DNA of 64,000 bases from Ignavibacteria bacterium (GTDB taxonomy: Bacteria > Bacteroidota > Ignavibacteria > Ignavibacteriales > Melioribacteraceae). Shown piece after piece: positions 1 to 9,683 of this stretch. The notes under the pieces were generated by a model. It was not told the origin of the DNA and searched no databases. It worked only from the letters and a program-made list of their open reading frames with translations. Location of the stretch: assembly GCA_009773205.1 (NCBI GenBank), contig WPAE01000007.1, positions 147,463 through 211,462 of the forward strand. Reading direction: 5' to 3'. A program made the translations under genes and the position numbers. The stretch's first letter is position 1. Each line of letters starts with the position of its first letter.

Positions 1-1327
1 CTTCAATTTCACCTCGTTTTGTAGAATGAAGCAGATCATATTTGCCAAAACCGGTTAAGTCTCCAAAACAAAAAACTACACCGCCTTCTATCTCATGATA
101 GAACCAGACTTCGTAAGGTTTTAAATTTGGTTCGTTTGGAAACATATCCTTTTGATCCGGCTCGCCATATATAAGTAAAACTCTTCCTCTGTCGGTTAAA
201 TATCCTTCTCTGCCCATACTTTTAAAATGTTGATTAGCGAATGCAACTCGCTTCATATACTGTTCTTTATATTCATTACGAGCAGAACCTGTTTCCGGAT
301 TGCGCGCGTTCCAAAAGTTGAAAAGAAATTCTCGTTTGGCTTTTAATGAATCCACTTTTCCATATCTATCAATTTCAGTTCTATTTGCGATATACTTAAC
401 CTGCTTAAACATTAGATCGCAATCTTCCAATGTATAGACACCAAACTCGCTATTAACAACGCTTAAATTTCCAACGCTAACTACAGTAGAATCAATTACG
501 TTGGGATTATATAAATAAAATCTTTTTGAAGAAATAAATGCTTGATTCGTTTTGGGGTCTATAAGGCTTAATGCAAGAATATAAGAATCGGAAGGAAGTT
601 TGTTTAGATTAACTAAGCCTACTTCAACAACAGAGTTAGCGCCTTGTTTAATTTGCTTCTCACTTCTATGAACCATGGCACCAGCGCTGTTCACTAAATC
701 TCTTTTCAAAACAAAGCTTACTTCTGGGCTTTCAAGTTTTAGATTATACAGCTCTGCATAGAAAAACAAAACCGGAGATTGTTCAGTATAAAGCATTGAA
801 GCATTTGGAAAAACTTCCAATGTGTTTTTATAAAATATTGATTGTGTATCCTTTGCATCCTTTTTTATACGTGTAGCCAATTCAATATCACTGATCGAAA
901 ATTTATCGTTCTTGAACGGCTGAACTTGGAAATTTTCGTTAATTATTTTTTCCAATTTGGGATTGTTGGTATCATAAGCCTTTACTAAAAGCGTGTAATT
1001 ACCTTTCGGAATTACGAAACCCAATACACCTGAAAGATTTTTTTGCAGCGAGTCAACAAACTCATTAACAATTTTGTAATTCTTGTTAAGAAAAAATTCT
1101 TTAGTATCAGAATTCATAATTTCGATATGAACAATTGCTTCTGAGTAAATGCTGTTTGCGCTGCTAACTTTCTGCATATCTGTAGGAGATAGTTCGTAGT
1201 AGAACTCCATGAACACAGAAGTCGAATCGTAATTAAATCTCGCATAGTCTAGCTCAAACCCGAGCTTAGTTTGTGCATAAGAAATTTGAGAAATTAGTAA
1301 AACCAAAAGAAGCAATACTTTCTTCAT
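1..1327 (-). CDS. GWxTD domain-containing protein, partial (3' end outside window)
   Basis: An open frame of 442 codons begins at an ATG at 1325-1327, behind a GGAG ribosome-binding site, and runs off the left edge without a stop. Residues 1-19 (MKKVLLLLVLLISQISYAQ) form a typical signal peptide, so the protein is exported. Near the end of the visible part is G-Y-L-T-D-R-G-R-V, followed by L-I-Y-G-E-P-D. This matches the GWxTD domain, with Tyr for Trp, known from FCB-group and other bacteria and of unknown biochemical function. The gene follows a PorV/PorQ-like gene but a strong terminator lies between them, so it may have its own transcript. The family call is fairly sure; the role is unknown. 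Confidence 0.75.
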   Translation of the reverse strand, partial: MKKVLLLLVLLISQISYAQTKLGFELDYARFNYDSTSVFMEFYYELSPTDMQKVSSANSIYSEAIVHIEIMNSDTKEFFLNKNYKIVNEFVDSLQKNLSGVLGFVIPKGNYTLLVKAYDTNNPKLEKIINENFQVQPFKNDKFSISDIELATRIKKDAKDTQSIFYKNTLEVFPNASMLYTEQSPVLFFYAELYNLKLESPEVSFVLKRDLVNSAGAMVHRSEKQIKQGANSVVEVGLVNLNKLPSDSYILALSLIDPKTNQAFISSKRFYLYNPNVIDSTVVSVGNLSVVNSEFGVYTLEDCDLMFKQVKYIANRTEIDRYGKVDSLKAKREFLFNFWNARNPETGSARNEYKEQYMKRVAFANQHFKSMGREGYLTDRGRVLLIYGEPDQKDMFPNEPNLKPYEVWFYHEIEGGVVFCFGDLTGFGKYDLLHSTKRGEIE

Positions 1328-1412
1328 TTTATCTCCGGGCTGCTTAGTTAAGCAAAACGATTAATTCTTTAGAACCTGCTGTTTTTTTGTGTAAAGTTAC
1401 AAATTGTTAGGC

Positions 1413-1447
1413 AAAAAAAAGCCCCGATTCCATAAGAATCGGGGCTT
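1413..1447 (-). terminator. Rho-independent terminator after the PorV-like gene
   Basis: A perfect 10-bp inverted repeat (gccccgattc / gaatcggggc, loop of 5) is followed on the minus strand by a run of eight T. It lies 20 bases past the stop of the PorV/PorQ-like gene and ends the receptor/cargo/barrel operon before the GWxTD gene. Confidence 0.9.
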
Positions 1448-1467
1448 AACTAATTACAGCTTACAAA

Positions 1468-2535
1468 TTAGAAACCGAGAGAAATAGTAACAATGTTGTT
1501 AGCATCCCAATACTTCATAGCACGGTAAGCGTAATCTAAAGCTATTACTGCACCGCCAATATCGTATTTGATACCAAAACCTGCGTGGATACCATTGTAA
1601 ACATTTTCATAATTTCCTTCACCTTCTGGAAGCACAATGTAACCGCCTCTTAAGTAAAGAAGATCATTGAATGTAACTTCAGCGCCTAATTTAACTTCAT
1701 CATTATAGAAGTTATCGTTTCTATAAAGTGCATTAGCTTGAACTCCTATCATACCAAACTTTCTTGTATAACCAAAACCAAGTTCGATAGCCGATGGAAG
1801 TTCGAATTCAGCAGCATCAACTTTATAAATAGAAATAGGGTCTTTTCTGTTTAATAAGTCGGTTCCGCTTGTAATTTCAGAGTTTGCTCCATTAACTTGC
1901 ACATTTAACCCAGTTCCTTCATACTTCATCGGAGTTCCTAAGTTTTTAAGTACTACAGCAAAACTGAAACCATCAATGTTAGCTAAGTTATTGTAAGTAA
2001 TACCAATGTTGAATGCTAAGCCGTTAGCAGAAACTCTATCCATTCTTTCGCTGATAAAGTTACCTGTTAAACCGACAGAAACTCTATCGCTTAACATTGT
2101 AGCATAAGTTAATCCTAATACAGTAATAGATGGTTTAATAATAGAGCCTGTGCCATCTGGGAAATCGTTTGTAGTAATATTGATTTCTCCGAGTGATAAT
2201 GACTTAACACTAAGTGCTAAAGAACCAAGCCCTTCTACGGATGTAGAAACAGCGCCGTATTGAACTGCAATATCAGCAAAATAAGTCATGTGTGAGAAAA
2301 TTACATTAGTACTATTTTGACCGCCCGGCAAGTTAGCAGGGTTCCAGTAGATAGATTCTACGCCTTTGGATCCTACTATAGAAGCGCCTGCCATAGAAAT
2401 TCCTCTAGCGCCTACAGGAATTAATAACTCCGTTGCGCCGGCAGTACCATTTCGTTTTCCACCGCCTGCTAATAGGGTACCTGTAAACTGCATTAAAGCA
2501 AGTATTACAAGCAATCCTAATTTTAATTTCTTCAT
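1468..2535 (-). CDS. PorV/PorQ family outer-membrane beta-barrel protein
   Basis: 355 residues with a signal peptide (about 1-23) followed by a Gly-rich segment and the stretch G-A-R-G-I-S-M-A-G-A. A little further on comes Y-W-N-P-A-N-L. These are the signature of the PorV/PorQ (UPF0164) barrel family. The rest is alternating hydrophobic strands and the protein ends in Phe, as outer-membrane barrels do. PorV shuttles type IX secretion cargo to the attachment complex; PorQ-like paralogues are less well understood. The gene starts 23 bases after the stop of a T9SS cargo gene, so the two are probably co-transcribed. Whether this is the general PorV or a paralogue dedicated to its neighbour cannot be told from sequence. 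Confidence 0.85.
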   Translation of the reverse strand: MKKLKLGLLVILALMQFTGTLLAGGGKRNGTAGATELLIPVGARGISMAGASIVGSKGVESIYWNPANLPGGQNSTNVIFSHMTYFADIAVQYGAVSTSVEGLGSLALSVKSLSLGEINITTNDFPDGTGSIIKPSITVLGLTYATMLSDRVSVGLTGNFISERMDRVSANGLAFNIGITYNNLANIDGFSFAVVLKNLGTPMKYEGTGLNVQVNGANSEITSGTDLLNRKDPISIYKVDAAEFELPSAIELGFGYTRKFGMIGVQANALYRNDNFYNDEVKLGAEVTFNDLLYLRGGYIVLPEGEGNYENVYNGIHAGFGIKYDIGGAVIALDYAYRAMKYWDANNIVTISLGF

Positions 2536-2558
2536 AATTTAATCTCCTTAAAATTTTA

Positions 2559-5500
2559 TTAGAATTTATCTAATACTTGCGTTTCTTGTATAACGATAAG
2601 CTTCAGTGTCTTTTTAACACTTTGAGCCGGCATATCTACTTGAACTACATACAAACCGCTTGCAACTGGTAAGTTATCGAAGTTCTTTAGATCCCATCTT
2701 TCGTATTGAGAATCCGAATGCTTTTCTATTGCTCTAACTAACTGACCTGCAAGGTTAAATATTCTAATTGTAGCATGTTTTGGCAAATGGTTAAAAGTAA
2801 CAAATCTTTGATATTTGTTAATTTCTTGAGAGTTAACACCATAATATGGGTTAGGGAATACATTTACCTTATCTACGTCTAATTTTGCCTGCTCAGCACT
2901 AAATGATGCAGTTGGAGCAGTGAATGAAAATTCATCTGCTGGACTGTTTGGCTTGTTTGGATGAATAAAGAATTTATCTGTACCAGTTGCAGCATTCCAT
3001 ATATGGGATCCGTTTCTTCTATTCCAAACAGCGGTGTACATTATTCTAGAGTTGAGAGATTTATTTCCGGCAGCAATTAATTGACCAGTATTCACATCAT
3101 TAGCTGTTGTTGTATATGGTTCATCAAAGATGTATAACCATTCACGTGGTCCACCAGTTGCTGTATTATCTGGATAATTAGCATTATTACCAGGCCAGTA
3201 AACGCCATCAACCAATCCTCCAGCAACGTTGTTCTCTAAGAAACCAACTGCAAGACGTTTTGGAGCGGCTGGATCATCTATGTTCCATACTGAAAAAGGA
3301 ACATTCTGTTCGAAGATTTGGAAAGAGTAAGAACCAAGTCTGCTAATTATGAATGGTGCAAATTCTGGTCTGGCAGGTGCAGCGGCGTTTGCTAGTCTCA
3401 TATAGCGGTAGCCGAAAGAAACGTTGACATCAGATTTATCTAATTTAACACCGAGATCTCCTGCAAAGTCAACTTTAGCAAGTCTTAATTCAACATTTTT
3501 AAGCTCTGTTGGACCAACTACCTTTACTCCATCAACAAACCAATAACGAGGGCTCGCCCATCCTAAAGTACCATAACTACCTATTGCAGCAGTATTACCA
3601 AAAGATTCTAATCCGAAACCGCCTGCAGGATCGCCGCCCGCCCAAGTAAATCTGCGCGTTCCGGCAAAGTCCCAACCCCATAATTTCTTATTATTCGGAT
3701 CGGTGAAAGAGTCGCTACGTTTTACTCCCTTGTCGGTTGGGCCTGTAACTTTAACCATTAAACCATCAACAATGAAAAAATCGCCATTGTCATATTGGTT
3801 GTATTGGTTATCAAGAAGAATCTTGCTTCCGTCACTTAACTGCCAGAAAGTTTCACCTTTAGAATCGTTCTTGAAACTAACTTTATAAGTTTTACCAGTT
3901 ACTTTTAACGGGTCAATAACAATAGCAGAGACTATTCCATCTGAAGAACCTTTGGTTTGAGCTGCCATAATTTTATCGCCAGGCTTGCTCTTTAGAACAA
4001 CACCAGGATCTGCTGTTTGCGGAACGGCAGTTAATACATCTAAAGTTGTAGTAATAGATTTTTGGTCAATAAAAGCAGAGTCTGTAGTAGCATAAGCCCT
4101 TACAGCAAAGAAATATCTTGAGCCATTGTTCAAGTTTTCGTTGGTTAGGTAGTTTTTATTAACAATAAACTGTCTTTGAAGACCTGTATCTTTTCCATAA
4201 TGATATACTTTAGTAATCGGGTCAGAGCTAACAGGGTCAATATCTCCGCCAATAATAGAGGTCTTGCCATCTATAATATCAAATGTACCAAGCAGAACAG
4301 TAGAAGGGTCTTCTAATGTTGAGCCTTCAGAAGCCAATTGGTAAACTTCATATCCTTGGAATTGATAGAATTCATCTTTATAGCCCTCAGTAATCTTAGC
4401 AGAAGCAATATCAGCGCCCCAGTTAAGAGCTATTTGACGATCGGAATTAACAACTTCCACAACCGGGTTTAAGAAAGGAGTTGGTTTTGGGAAGAAGTTG
4501 TTGAATAGTTTTTGCGCTTCTCTATCGGCACTTCTCAAAAGAGTGATTGCTCTAATGTTGCTAATTCCAGCTCTTCCGCCAGCGGCTATCTGAGCAACAA
4601 CCACTTCTTGAGTATCGCCATATGCTAATGTAAAAGGACCAGAAGCCATACCCATTCTTCTATCGCCTGGTACGTTAATTATACCATCAATGTAACCAGT
4701 GCCTGTAACTGGATCGCCAGAAAGAGGAAAGTTAGTTACATTTTCTGTACGTGGAGAAATTTGAGCAGGTACAGGGAAAAAATTACCATTTCTGGTTTTA
4801 CCCTGCATTAGGTTATAAAACTGCAATGTACCAGCATATAAACCTTGTTGAGGATCTTGATAATCAGAAGTTCCAGCATTAACAAAGTAATAAGCTCCGG
4901 TTGCAGGCAGATTTCTAAATCCAATCCACTTTTTATTCTTATATATAGCAGTGTCTGCGGTATTATTTGTTCTAATACGTGGTCCTTGGAAAAAGTCAAA
5001 GCCGCCTGCTGGTGGCGTTGTTCCATAAGTTGCATCGCTTGCTTTTGCGTTGTAGATGTATTGAAGGCTGAGTGTAGTATCAATACCAACAAAATCATCT
5101 GCAGCGTCTCCTAAATCCGGGTCGGACCACATTGTAACATACATATCTGTTACTGGTTTTCTTGCTGCATTTTTATTAATAATCACATATTTTCTAAACA
5201 GCATGTTACCAAGGTCACCTGCTTTATTGTAACCCCAAATAGTAACTTGCTGCTCTATTCCAATTGGCAAAGAACCATACATAAAACTCATTGTTGCTGG
5301 GTCTAAGTCGTTATTTACAAACCAAACAGTTTGATCTGCGCCTGGGAAACCAGGTATATCAATTGTTGGTTCATAAATTCCGTTTTTGTTAATATCTTCG
5401 TATGGAGCGCCATATTGAGCTGGCCATTCATTCCAATCTAACATGTATTGAGCAACAACTTCTGCAGTTGTAATACCTTCATCTCTAGCTTCGGCTTTAA

Positions 5501-5942
5501 CTTTATTTAACATTTTTGCTGCTTCGCCGTAACCAGTTACATCTCTTCTAACTCTAAAAATTCTTACATCGCCATCACTTTCTGGCTGGCGTGTTCCATT
5601 TGGAAGAATTCTTCCGGGACGAGTACCTTGTCGGTAAGCAGAGCCGCTCACGCTTATTGAGGCACCATCAAGTTTACCGCCCCATAGGAAACCAGATTGG
5701 AAAAAGACGGCTTTGTTAGAAAATTTTGGAAATATAAAACCAGAGTTTCCGTTTGGTTGAATATCGGAAGAACCGTTGTTATAAATCCATGTAGAAACAT
5801 TGTTAATATTAAATCTGGTAGAGCTAGGGGAGCCCAGCGTCTTCCTTAGCTGTGTTTTGCCATCCCCTCCTTTAGCCAATACCGCAAAAGGCAGAGCCAA
5901 AACCAGCATGCAAATAAAATACTTAATTAAATTTTTATTCAT
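2559..5942 (-). CDS. large secreted protein with T9SS type A sorting domain
   Basis: 1127 residues. An N-terminal signal peptide ends near A-V-L-A (residue 23). The middle has no enzyme motif I recognise; a fibronectin-III-like segment lies around residues 490-620 (A-L-N-W-G ... Y-F-F-A-V-R-A-Y). From about residue 1026 the C-terminal domain begins V-N-V-F-P-N-P-Y-Y-G, continues with I-R-I-F-N-L-A-G-Q-L-V-R and G-L-Y-V-V-Q-V, and ends with a Lys-rich strand. This is the classical type A sorting signal read by the type IX secretion system. The protein is therefore expected on the cell surface or released. The gene sits 40 bases after the TonB-type receptor and 23 bases before the PorV-like barrel, suggesting one functional unit. 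Substrate and partner are unknown. Confidence 0.85.
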   Translation of the reverse strand: MNKNLIKYFICMLVLALPFAVLAKGGDGKTQLRKTLGSPSSTRFNINNVSTWIYNNGSSDIQPNGNSGFIFPKFSNKAVFFQSGFLWGGKLDGASISVSGSAYRQGTRPGRILPNGTRQPESDGDVRIFRVRRDVTGYGEAAKMLNKVKAEARDEGITTAEVVAQYMLDWNEWPAQYGAPYEDINKNGIYEPTIDIPGFPGADQTVWFVNNDLDPATMSFMYGSLPIGIEQQVTIWGYNKAGDLGNMLFRKYVIINKNAARKPVTDMYVTMWSDPDLGDAADDFVGIDTTLSLQYIYNAKASDATYGTTPPAGGFDFFQGPRIRTNNTADTAIYKNKKWIGFRNLPATGAYYFVNAGTSDYQDPQQGLYAGTLQFYNLMQGKTRNGNFFPVPAQISPRTENVTNFPLSGDPVTGTGYIDGIINVPGDRRMGMASGPFTLAYGDTQEVVVAQIAAGGRAGISNIRAITLLRSADREAQKLFNNFFPKPTPFLNPVVEVVNSDRQIALNWGADIASAKITEGYKDEFYQFQGYEVYQLASEGSTLEDPSTVLLGTFDIIDGKTSIIGGDIDPVSSDPITKVYHYGKDTGLQRQFIVNKNYLTNENLNNGSRYFFAVRAYATTDSAFIDQKSITTTLDVLTAVPQTADPGVVLKSKPGDKIMAAQTKGSSDGIVSAIVIDPLKVTGKTYKVSFKNDSKGETFWQLSDGSKILLDNQYNQYDNGDFFIVDGLMVKVTGPTDKGVKRSDSFTDPNNKKLWGWDFAGTRRFTWAGGDPAGGFGLESFGNTAAIGSYGTLGWASPRYWFVDGVKVVGPTELKNVELRLAKVDFAGDLGVKLDKSDVNVSFGYRYMRLANAAAPARPEFAPFIISRLGSYSFQIFEQNVPFSVWNIDDPAAPKRLAVGFLENNVAGGLVDGVYWPGNNANYPDNTATGGPREWLYIFDEPYTTTANDVNTGQLIAAGNKSLNSRIMYTAVWNRRNGSHIWNAATGTDKFFIHPNKPNSPADEFSFTAPTASFSAEQAKLDVDKVNVFPNPYYGVNSQEINKYQRFVTFNHLPKHATIRIFNLAGQLVRAIEKHSDSQYERWDLKNFDNLPVASGLYVVQVDMPAQSVKKTLKLIVIQETQVLDKF

Positions 5943-5982
5943 TTTACACTCCTTATTGTTGAGTAAACAAATTTTTTACGAA

Positions 5983-8982
5983 TTAATTAAACTCGAATCT
6001 CAAGCCTAATCTTATTTGCCTTGGTCCGCTATATTGACCATAGTTATTGTACTGATAGATTGCCAATTCAGCATCTCTGTACAACGAACCATAATTCGCA
6101 ATGTTTTTGCTTACCATATCTGGATTATAAATATCTCCGTTATCGGAAGCAGTACCAGTTTTAAGGTGAACATCTAATTCGTTCTTTATATCAAATAGAT
6201 TCATAACAAAAACGTAAACGTTAGCGCTTAACTTATTCATAATTTGGAATGTTTTATCAACTCTTAAATCGAAATACAATTGGTTTGGTGTTAAAGATGT
6301 ATTCAAAGCTTCGAGAGGCTGACGGAAACGAGCATCTGTAGAAGCATTTAAACCGCCTGTACCAAGCGTATATGGGTGTCCAGAGCTAAAGCGTACAAGT
6401 GCAGATACGCCAAACATTCTTAAATAAGAAGGCACTTCAGTTTCATTGCCAAAACGGTAATCTACATTCATGTTGCCTCTCATAGGGTAATCGAATTGGA
6501 GAGGAGAAATATATTGAGGCGTGAATACTGTAACACCATCAAGAGGAGAACCAACTATACCGGCATTAGAACTTGGGTTAGAACCTGTTCCGCGGGCATC
6601 TTGGAAAGCAAGATTAGCACTAACTAAAACGTTCTTATATCTTCTCATGTTGAATGTTAATTCGAGACCTTTTGTAGTAGCAAAATCACCATTTGTAAAC
6701 GAAGCATAATCTGAGAATGGTGAGTTCTTGTCAACTTTAATTATTCTATAATTCAACTGATCTTTAATATCTCTGTAGTAACCAGAAACACTAAACGAGA
6801 AATTATCTCCTAACTGTTGAGAGAAACCAAGTTCATATTGAGTTGTTCTTGTTGGTCTAAAACCGAGAGCAGTTGGATTAGAAATAAAGAAGCCGCCGCG
6901 AAGATCATAAGCGTAATCATGTAAACCAGTGTACATTTGGTTTAGAGCAGGCATTTGAACAAACTTGCCCCACTCTGCATGAAATACAGTTTTATCTGTA
7001 ACAGGGAATGCAAAACCTAAACGCGGGCTTATACTTTTGAATGTAGGACTCTTTTGCCAACCTTTTTCATTCAATGTACCATCTGCAAAATTAATTCCTA
7101 ATTCGGGTTTTGTTGGATCAACTAATTCCCAACCGTCTGTATCATAATAATCAAATCTTAAACCTACGTTTAAGATAATATCTTCATATTCAAGTTTATC
7201 TTGAATGTATGCTGAAGCAGTTACCGGCTTCATAGCTTCATACAAACCGTCACCATCATATTCGTTACCTAATACATCGTAACCAAAGTTGGCAACGCCA
7301 GTATTAATCTGGTTGGCTACTTTGAATGAATCAACATTTGCGGTAGGTCTTTGCTTTTTGAAAGTATAAAGTTTGCTAGCTAAGTCTGCAACACCAACAG
7401 CGTTCCAGTTACGAATGGTATATTGTTCGTATGAACCGCCAAGCTTAATAGTGTGAACTTTACCAATCATATAAACCATATTACCGGCTAAAGTAATACC
7501 TGTTCTATTGTTCCAAGAAACACCAAAATTATTTCCGCCAGGTAAAGAGCCTTCTCTTGTGAAACCAAGGTTCCAAACATTAATGCCTCTTTGGAAATAA
7601 TATCTGCTGTCTTCCTTAGTGAATTTTCCGGTGCTAAAAGTGTTAAGATCCGCTTTAGATCTTGTCCAAACCCAGCCTGCTTGAGCATTCATCACACTAT
7701 CGCCATAAACCCAAGGATCTTTTCCAAGAGCTTGATCGTAAGTTTCACTTCCATAACTTAAATAACCTGCGTTTAATTCGTAATATAAATTAGAATTAAT
7801 TACGTGAGTAATTTTAGCTGTGTAAACTCCATCCCAGTTATTTACTGTACCGCGTCTTGTTTGTGCCAAAGTAGCTAAACTTCTTTGACCGCCATTAGTT
7901 CCAGGTCTCCAAGAATAATTACCAGTTAACTTTACGATGAACGGTTTAAGATCTAAGCTAACAGTACCTGCATAGCTGTATCTGTTTGATTCAAGCCCTT
8001 TGAACGGTCCGCCTGGATGAACTAAATAAAATGAATCTAAGGAAACCGGGTCTTTGATCCAGCCAACATTAATAGGTTCATTCCAGTTAGCTGCGCCGCG
8101 GTTGAACCCGTAGTTGAAATTAAAGAAAAATTTAGCAATGTCATTTGCAAAAGGAACTGGTCCGCTTGCAGAGAAAGATTGTTCATTGTAACCCCACCAG
8201 TGTGCGCCCAATCTTTTTTCACCATCAAAAGCATTTTTACCGCTCTTGAGCGTTACATTATCTGTAATATATTCGTAGCTTAATTTGTACTTATCGGTAC
8301 CAGAGCGCATTTGTTGGCGAATGATACCCGCATTAGAGTTACCAAATTCGGCTGCGTAACCGCCAGATTGAACTTGAATTTCTTCAAGAATATCTTGGTT
8401 CAAAGTTACAATAGCACCAGCTCCAATTGGACTCTTAATTGAAACTCCATCTAAATAAAAACCAACTTCATCAGGTCGGCCTCCACGGATAACAATATCG
8501 TTACCGTATGTAGCCACGCCGGCTGTTAGCTGTATAATAGAGCTAACGCCTCTGATAGGCAGCGCCTCAATATCTTCGGCGGTAGTAATTCTTACAGCGT
8601 TTGTGTTATCTCTCTGAACGAGAGGTTTTTGCGCAACAATTTCTACAGTGCCAACTTGTATGTCTTCGCTGGGCAGTTCGAAGTTTACATACGAAGTAAG
8701 ATCTGCATTTACTCTCACGCCGGATAAAGTGATTGTTTGATAACCAACGTAAGCAGCCCTGAGCGTATAAACACCCGCTTCAAGGTTATGAATTATGTAG
8801 TCGCCATTTGCATCGCTGTTAGCGCCAGATTGTGTGCCAACAACATAAACGTTAGCGCCAATCAATGGTTCGCCAGTCTGCAAATCAACTACTTTTCCTT
8901 TGATCTTGCCTCTAGTGCCTGCTGTGAGTAAAACAGGTAAAATTGCAAGAAGTAGCAAAAGGTAAAAGATCTTTCGCTGCAT
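5983..8982 (-). CDS. TonB-dependent receptor with carboxypeptidase-regulatory-like domain
   Basis: 999 residues. A signal peptide (1-21) is followed by a carboxypeptidase-regulatory-like beta-sandwich (about 23-105; G-K-V-V-D-L-Q-T-G-E-P-L-I-G-A-N-V-Y-V). A plug domain follows (about 120-230; V-I-R-G-G-R-P-D-E-V, then G-A-I-V-T-L-N-Q-D-I-L-E-E-I-Q-V). The remainder is a long 22-strand-type barrel ending L-R-F-E-F-N. It is expected in the outer membrane, using TonB/ExbBD energy. The start ATG has an AGGAG site 7 bases upstream. It is the first gene of an operon with a T9SS cargo and a PorV-like barrel, and lies behind a 290-base leader with its own promoter candidate. The substrate cannot be predicted; the neighbours suggest a surface complex more than siderophore uptake. 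Confidence 0.9.
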   Translation of the reverse strand: MQRKIFYLLLLLAILPVLLTAGTRGKIKGKVVDLQTGEPLIGANVYVVGTQSGANSDANGDYIIHNLEAGVYTLRAAYVGYQTITLSGVRVNADLTSYVNFELPSEDIQVGTVEIVAQKPLVQRDNTNAVRITTAEDIEALPIRGVSSIIQLTAGVATYGNDIVIRGGRPDEVGFYLDGVSIKSPIGAGAIVTLNQDILEEIQVQSGGYAAEFGNSNAGIIRQQMRSGTDKYKLSYEYITDNVTLKSGKNAFDGEKRLGAHWWGYNEQSFSASGPVPFANDIAKFFFNFNYGFNRGAANWNEPINVGWIKDPVSLDSFYLVHPGGPFKGLESNRYSYAGTVSLDLKPFIVKLTGNYSWRPGTNGGQRSLATLAQTRRGTVNNWDGVYTAKITHVINSNLYYELNAGYLSYGSETYDQALGKDPWVYGDSVMNAQAGWVWTRSKADLNTFSTGKFTKEDSRYYFQRGINVWNLGFTREGSLPGGNNFGVSWNNRTGITLAGNMVYMIGKVHTIKLGGSYEQYTIRNWNAVGVADLASKLYTFKKQRPTANVDSFKVANQINTGVANFGYDVLGNEYDGDGLYEAMKPVTASAYIQDKLEYEDIILNVGLRFDYYDTDGWELVDPTKPELGINFADGTLNEKGWQKSPTFKSISPRLGFAFPVTDKTVFHAEWGKFVQMPALNQMYTGLHDYAYDLRGGFFISNPTALGFRPTRTTQYELGFSQQLGDNFSFSVSGYYRDIKDQLNYRIIKVDKNSPFSDYASFTNGDFATTKGLELTFNMRRYKNVLVSANLAFQDARGTGSNPSSNAGIVGSPLDGVTVFTPQYISPLQFDYPMRGNMNVDYRFGNETEVPSYLRMFGVSALVRFSSGHPYTLGTGGLNASTDARFRQPLEALNTSLTPNQLYFDLRVDKTFQIMNKLSANVYVFVMNLFDIKNELDVHLKTGTASDNGDIYNPDMVSKNIANYGSLYRDAELAIYQYNNYGQYSGPRQIRLGLRFEFN

Positions 8983-9186
8983 AGTTTACTCCTTATTTGT
9001 TGATTAAATTAAGAAAGGGTTTTTGAAGTGATAAAACTTGTAGCAAAACTTTCAATAAGACCTCCTCAAAGTTGTTAAACTTTCATACGTTAGTTGTGAT
9101 ATCAAAATTTTACCCTTCTTCTGCGGAACATTTAGCTTTTTCATTTCGTCTAATTAACTAATTTATCTACTCATCTGAAAAGCGGT

Positions 9187-9213
9187 TTCAAAATAGTACC
9201 CTGCTATTTTGAA
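9187..9213 (-). promoter_or_regulatory. perfect 10-bp hairpin in the receptor leader
   Basis: An inverted repeat ttcaaaatag / ctattttgaa with a 7-base loop lies between the promoter candidate and the receptor start. There is no T-run on either side, so it is not a standard terminator. It could be an mRNA structure in the 5' leader or an operator. The rest of 8983-9335 is AT-rich, with no gene or other structure that I can see. Confidence 0.4.
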
Positions 9214-9268
9214 TGCAAGTAGAATTTTTGTTTTTAGACTTTTTTCAAAAGCATTATTTCTTGACTTG

Positions 9269-9297
9269 AATTTACTATTAGGACTTTTCTTTGTCAA
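9269..9297 (-). promoter_or_regulatory. candidate sigma-70-type promoter for the receptor operon
   Basis: On the minus strand, TTGACA (9292-9297) is followed after exactly 17 bases by TAAATT (9269-9274). It lies 31 bases past the thioredoxin stop and would give a leader of about 280 bases before the receptor ATG. The assignment is by consensus only. Confidence 0.45.
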
Positions 9298-9335
9298 GAA
9301 AAGAAAATCCTGTGCTTTATAAAAATTAATTGTTT

Positions 9336-9659
9336 TTAATTGAGAACTTTATCTATTTTCTCTACGAATGTACTTTTGGGCACTGCACCAATTATAGTAT
9401 CTTTTATTTCCCCGCCTTTCATTATCAGTACAGTAGGAATGCTTCTCACTCCATATTTAATAGCTACTTGCTGGTTTTCATCAACATCGAGTTTACCAAT
9501 TTTAACTTTGCCCTCGTATTGACCTGATAGTTCTTCTATAATTGGCGCGATCGTTCTACAAGGTCCGCACCAAGTTGCCCAAAAATCTACAACAACAGGT
9601 ATATCGGATTTTATTGCTTCGGCATCGAAGTTGTCATCGGTAAAAGTAAATGGTTTCAT
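9336..9659 (-). CDS. trxA: thioredoxin
   Basis: 107 residues, the normal length for a single thioredoxin domain. The active site W-C-G-P-C is at residues 30-34, preceded by the usual V-V-V-D-F-W-A-T, and the cis-proline motif appears in G-V-R-S-I-P-T-V. There is no signal peptide, so it is a cytoplasmic disulfide reductase that takes electrons from thioredoxin reductase. The ATG is preceded by AAGGAG. It follows an acyl-CoA dehydrogenase gene by 24 bases in the same direction and precedes the separate receptor operon. Confidence 0.95.
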   Translation of the reverse strand: MKPFTFTDDNFDAEAIKSDIPVVVDFWATWCGPCRTIAPIIEELSGQYEGKVKIGKLDVDENQQVAIKYGVRSIPTVLIMKGGEIKDTIIGAVPKSTFVEKIDKVLN

Positions 9660-9683
9660 TTTTTATCTCCTTAAATAATATTA

